From positions 37,318-101,317 of the forward strand of contig MPUH01000121.1 of the NCBI GenBank assembly GCA_001970955.1: a stretch of 64,000 nucleotides of DNA, in the 5' to 3' direction. The first letter of the stretch is position 1; each line of letters starts with the position of its first letter. Position numbers and translations under genes: made by a program. This document shows positions 61,398 to 64,000 of this stretch, one piece after another. The notes beneath the pieces were generated by a model that saw nothing but the letters and a program-made list of their open reading frames with translations, had not been told where the DNA came from and searched no databases. This DNA is from Stentor coeruleus. Lineage: Eukaryota; Ciliophora; Heterotrichea; Heterotrichida; Stentoridae.

Positions 61398-61428
61398 ATT
61401 TGTATTTTAGTATTCACATTTCTTATAT

Positions 61429-63402
61429 TTAATAAGGCATACCTTTCATTAGTATTTGTGATAAAGTGTTGATTGCATCTTGTTTTGACATATCAACTTG
61501 AAAATCTTGAGATAATGGTCTATAAACTGATTTAGGTGTCACTCTACCAACACTATTTCTTGGTTCATAGTTTCTGTCAGAAACTACTAAAGAAAATGGT
61601 TTAGCTGTATCTGGATGTTTTCTACCTCTTAAAACAGTTCTTTTACTTTTCCAACCCCATTCGCTTTTATTGTTTGTTGGGAGGGTTGTTTGAGTTCTGG
61701 TTTCTTTTTCTAGAAATTCGATACGTTTTATTAACTCCTCACGTTCTTTTTGTAACATCCAGATTTCGCTATTCATTTTACTGTCTTGGGGTTTTTTTTT
61801 TACTAGGGAATCAAACATTTCTAACTTTTCTTGAAGGTCTTGATTTTCGTTTTGTAATTGAATGTTTTCAGCTTCAAGTGCACGTTTTTGTTGGTTTAAA
61901 TCACCAACCATATCTTTAAGTTTCTTATTAGCATTCATAAGTTCCCTGATCATTTTGACGCTATCATACAGCTTTTCACTTAATATTTCTGGGGTTAATG
62001 TGAAATCAGAAAATTCTGCATCTGAAAATTTTGAATAAGTCGTTTGTGATTGGAGTTTTGTAGGTGATAAAGGCATAGATTCTATATTTGATCTAAGCAT
62101 TTTAATTCGAACGAGATTTTCAGCTTTTAAAGGTAGTTTTTCTACTTCTTTAAGCTTGTTAGCTTGTTCTTTAGGGTCTAAGTTTACAATTTCAGTAAGC
62201 ATTGAAATTTGCTGGTTTGCTAAAAGGAGTTCAGAATTCAATCTTTTTACTTCTTTCTATATAAAAAATACTCTTAATTCTTTTATAACACGAGTTTTTG
62301 GGTCAATATTACGTATTGGCTCATTAGATATGCAAAGTGCTTTTGTGGCATAGGTCAAAGTGCTTAGGTTGTCTTCAAAAAAACTGTCTAAAGGGGCGAT
62401 GCAAGCTATCATAAGACAATAACTGTTGCCACCAATACTTTGCTTTAAAAGACTTGTTAATTTCGAGTCTCTATATGGGACAAAAGATGCTTCACCATCT
62501 CTCATTGAAGCTAGGGTTGAAATAACTTGTCTTAAAGTGAAAAGTGCTTTATTTATCTCAATACTTTCCTTAAGTGCAGCACCTTCATTACCAGTTTGAG
62601 ATACTTTTTCACTTCCTGCCAAGTCAACAAGTTGTAGTTTTGATGTTAAAATACTACCAGTTTCACTATCCATAGCTTCAATATTCAAACTTAGTAAACT
62701 ATGTGATCTTGATGAACTCGTATTAGCATTATGAGATGATATGATACGATTTTTTAATCCTGAGTTATAATGGCTAATAACTTCATTTGCAGAGTAACAA
62801 GGATGCATAAACAAATTCTCCACATAAAATTCCTCTTGCTGGTTCCAACGAAGTCTAAGCCCAGGAGGTTTGATTTGTGCTGGGTTCAACAAATCATATA
62901 TATTTTCTTTATAAATCTGAACATATGTACAATAAACTGTATATTCAATATGACTTGGTGCTTTTTTGATTTCATCAAATAAGTTTTTGACAATTCTAGG
63001 AATTAAACCAAGTCTTCCATCATCCTATTTTGATTTTACTCTAATTATAGGCTTCATAGATTTATCATGTTCATAACCTTCCATTGTATAGGTTTTACCT
63101 GAACCAGTTGGCCCATATGCAAAAATTGTTGCATTGTAGCCTTCGATAACTTTTTTGATTAGATTGTCTAGTTTTAATTTTTGATAAAGATGCTCTTGGG
63201 TTGTTTTTTCGTCAAAGACTTCGTCAAACTCAAACCGTTTTTGCTGTTTTTGGTCTGAGAGTATTCTGAATTTGTCTTACGTTATGGACTTTTCGGCAAG
63301 ATTTATATCGATTCGGTTGTTTAGGCTGTTTGCTTTGAGTTCTTTACTTAGTAAAGGTCTTACTCGTACTACCACTCCGATTCTTGTTCCTTTAGTTTCC
63401 AT
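61429..63402 (-). CDS. N-terminal motor kinesin
   Basis: Four exons, three 15-nt introns (62257-62271, 63025-63039, 63266-63280), 642 residues. Motor domain about 1-355: [14 protein letters not shown]-loop [26 protein letters not shown], switch I with NTSSSRSHS, switch [11 protein letters not shown] and the YATKAL end. Introns repair the motor at residue 42, at the segment before [14 protein letters not shown], and at the neck (ELR joined to [15 protein letters not shown]). A coiled-coil stalk and a basic tail of about 200 residues follow. Plus-end-directed transport is expected from the N-terminal motor. Subfamily not assigned. Convergent with the TTLL gene, 31 nt apart. Confidence 0.95.
62257..62271 (-). 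other. 15-nt intron (kinesin, intron 3)
   Basis: GTATTTTTTATATAG on the minus strand; TAG is in frame if retained. Joins the motor to its neck coiled coil. A at position 10. Confidence 0.95.
63025..63039 (-). other. 15-nt intron (kinesin, intron 2)
   Basis: GTAAAATCAAAATAG on the minus strand; in-frame TAG if retained. Joins KPIIR to [12 protein letters not shown] at position 10. Confidence 0.95.
63266..63280 (-). other. 15-nt intron (kinesin, intron 1)
   Basis: GTAAGACAAATTCAG on the minus strand, no stop inside. Removing it joins AEKSIT to [19 protein letters not shown] at position 10. Confidence 0.85.
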
Positions 63403-64000
63403 TACTTAGTTTATTAAGACATTTAAACTTGATAACAATCAACCTTAATTTTGAAAAGTTTATAAAATACAAGAATAAAGTTTAAATGATTTATAATTAG
63501 AAAAGTTTATAAAATACAAGAATAAAGTTTAAATGATTTATAAAGACTATATAATAGAGCTTTAAATTTCTTAACTATTAAATCTTATACTGGAATCCTT
63601 ATTGTTTATTCGAATTAAATTGATAATATTCTATAAATCTACTTTTAAAACTTTATAAAATCCCTTAATGTACCTACAAAAGATATCTTTTATTATTCAT
63701 TAGCTTAAATTATTAATAAACTTTACTAAGCAAAAAGACTTTCTTTAATGGATTGAAAATTTAATATAATACAATTTATAAATACAACAAAAACAAGCCC
63801 ACAAACTAAAATATTAATTTTCTACTGAAAAACAAAAACCTAAATAAAAGCATGTAATATTTTCCTAATATTAAGATGAAAACTTAATAACCAAATTGCT
63901 ATTGTATTAAACATCTATTTAATATCAAAAAATATTTCAGTAGGCCGATAAACATAAAAAATTACTCTGGTTTTTTGATAATGATTATATCCCAATAATT
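63403..64000. other. Upstream flank of the kinesin gene, with a 47-bp-period tandem repeat
   Basis: AT-rich. About 44 nt at 63453-63496 recurs at 63500-63543. No further gene seen to the window end. Confidence 0.6.

Noticed and set aside
1-64000. CRISPR array, bacterial operon signals, Shine-Dalgarno sites
   Set aside because: Eukaryotic nuclear genes with spliceosomal introns, tubulin ligase, kinesin and polyadenylation factor; no regularly spaced repeat array found.

Overview
The window reads as macronuclear DNA of a heterotrich ciliate, most probably Stentor coeruleus or a close relative. The DNA is AT-rich and densely coding. TAA, TAG and TGA all end open frames, so the standard code is used, unlike Tetrahymena or Paramecium. 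Split genes are rejoined by excising exactly 15 nt. Eleven such introns are supported by restored family alignments or reading frames; all start GTA, end AG and carry an A at position 10. The species name is inference from this intron class; the introns themselves are seen in the sequence.

Layout. 0.5-9 kb: coiled-coil, GAF-GAF-PAS, Lys/Glu-rich, membrane RING-H2, pentaspan membrane and Nup62-like genes. 9-21 kb: SK-like K+ channel, long coiled-coil protein with a PH-like end, ERK-type MAP kinase, a probable beta-propeller, a small coiled-coil protein and a polytopic membrane protein. 22-28 kb: RCC1-repeat protein, small coiled-coil protein, DENN protein and tRNA-Val(CAC). 29.5-36 kb: CFAP77, a protein with repeated F-x-P-x-I-N motifs, RNase P subunit POP4/Rpp29 and two unknowns. 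36-42 kb: WDR33/Pfs2, secreted ML-domain protein, tiny RIIa-like protein, an ISXO2-transposase-derived gene without the DDE residues, and a spliced unknown. 42-51 kb: acidic secreted protein, CAMK-like kinase whose start codon is split by an intron, a decayed NEK-like kinase, two coiled-coil or lipid-anchored small proteins, and a very long ankyrin/EF-hand/IQ protein with a repeated C-terminal domain. 52-64 kb: cyclic-nucleotide-type K+ channel with a zinc knuckle, mut-7-like exonuclease with two zinc knuckles, folate-receptor-like GPI protein, quinone oxidoreductase, TTLL tubulin ligase and an N-terminal kinesin.

Genes are not grouped into pathways, though several (CFAP77, TTLL, kinesin, RIIa-like) suit a heavily ciliated cell. 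Spacing is very tight: 20-59 nt between some tandem genes, 53 and 61 bp between divergent starts, 7 and 31 nt between convergent stops. Noncoding flanks show a strong strand skew: C-rich upstream and G-rich downstream on the coding strand. Long intergenic stretches hold relics of kinase, ankyrin and RCC1 families.

Assembly caution: six single-N gaps are present, five flanked by unmerged copies of the same sequence. Several gap-free exact tandem duplications (23, 47, 63 and 80 bp) look alike in kind, and three of them damage otherwise intact genes.
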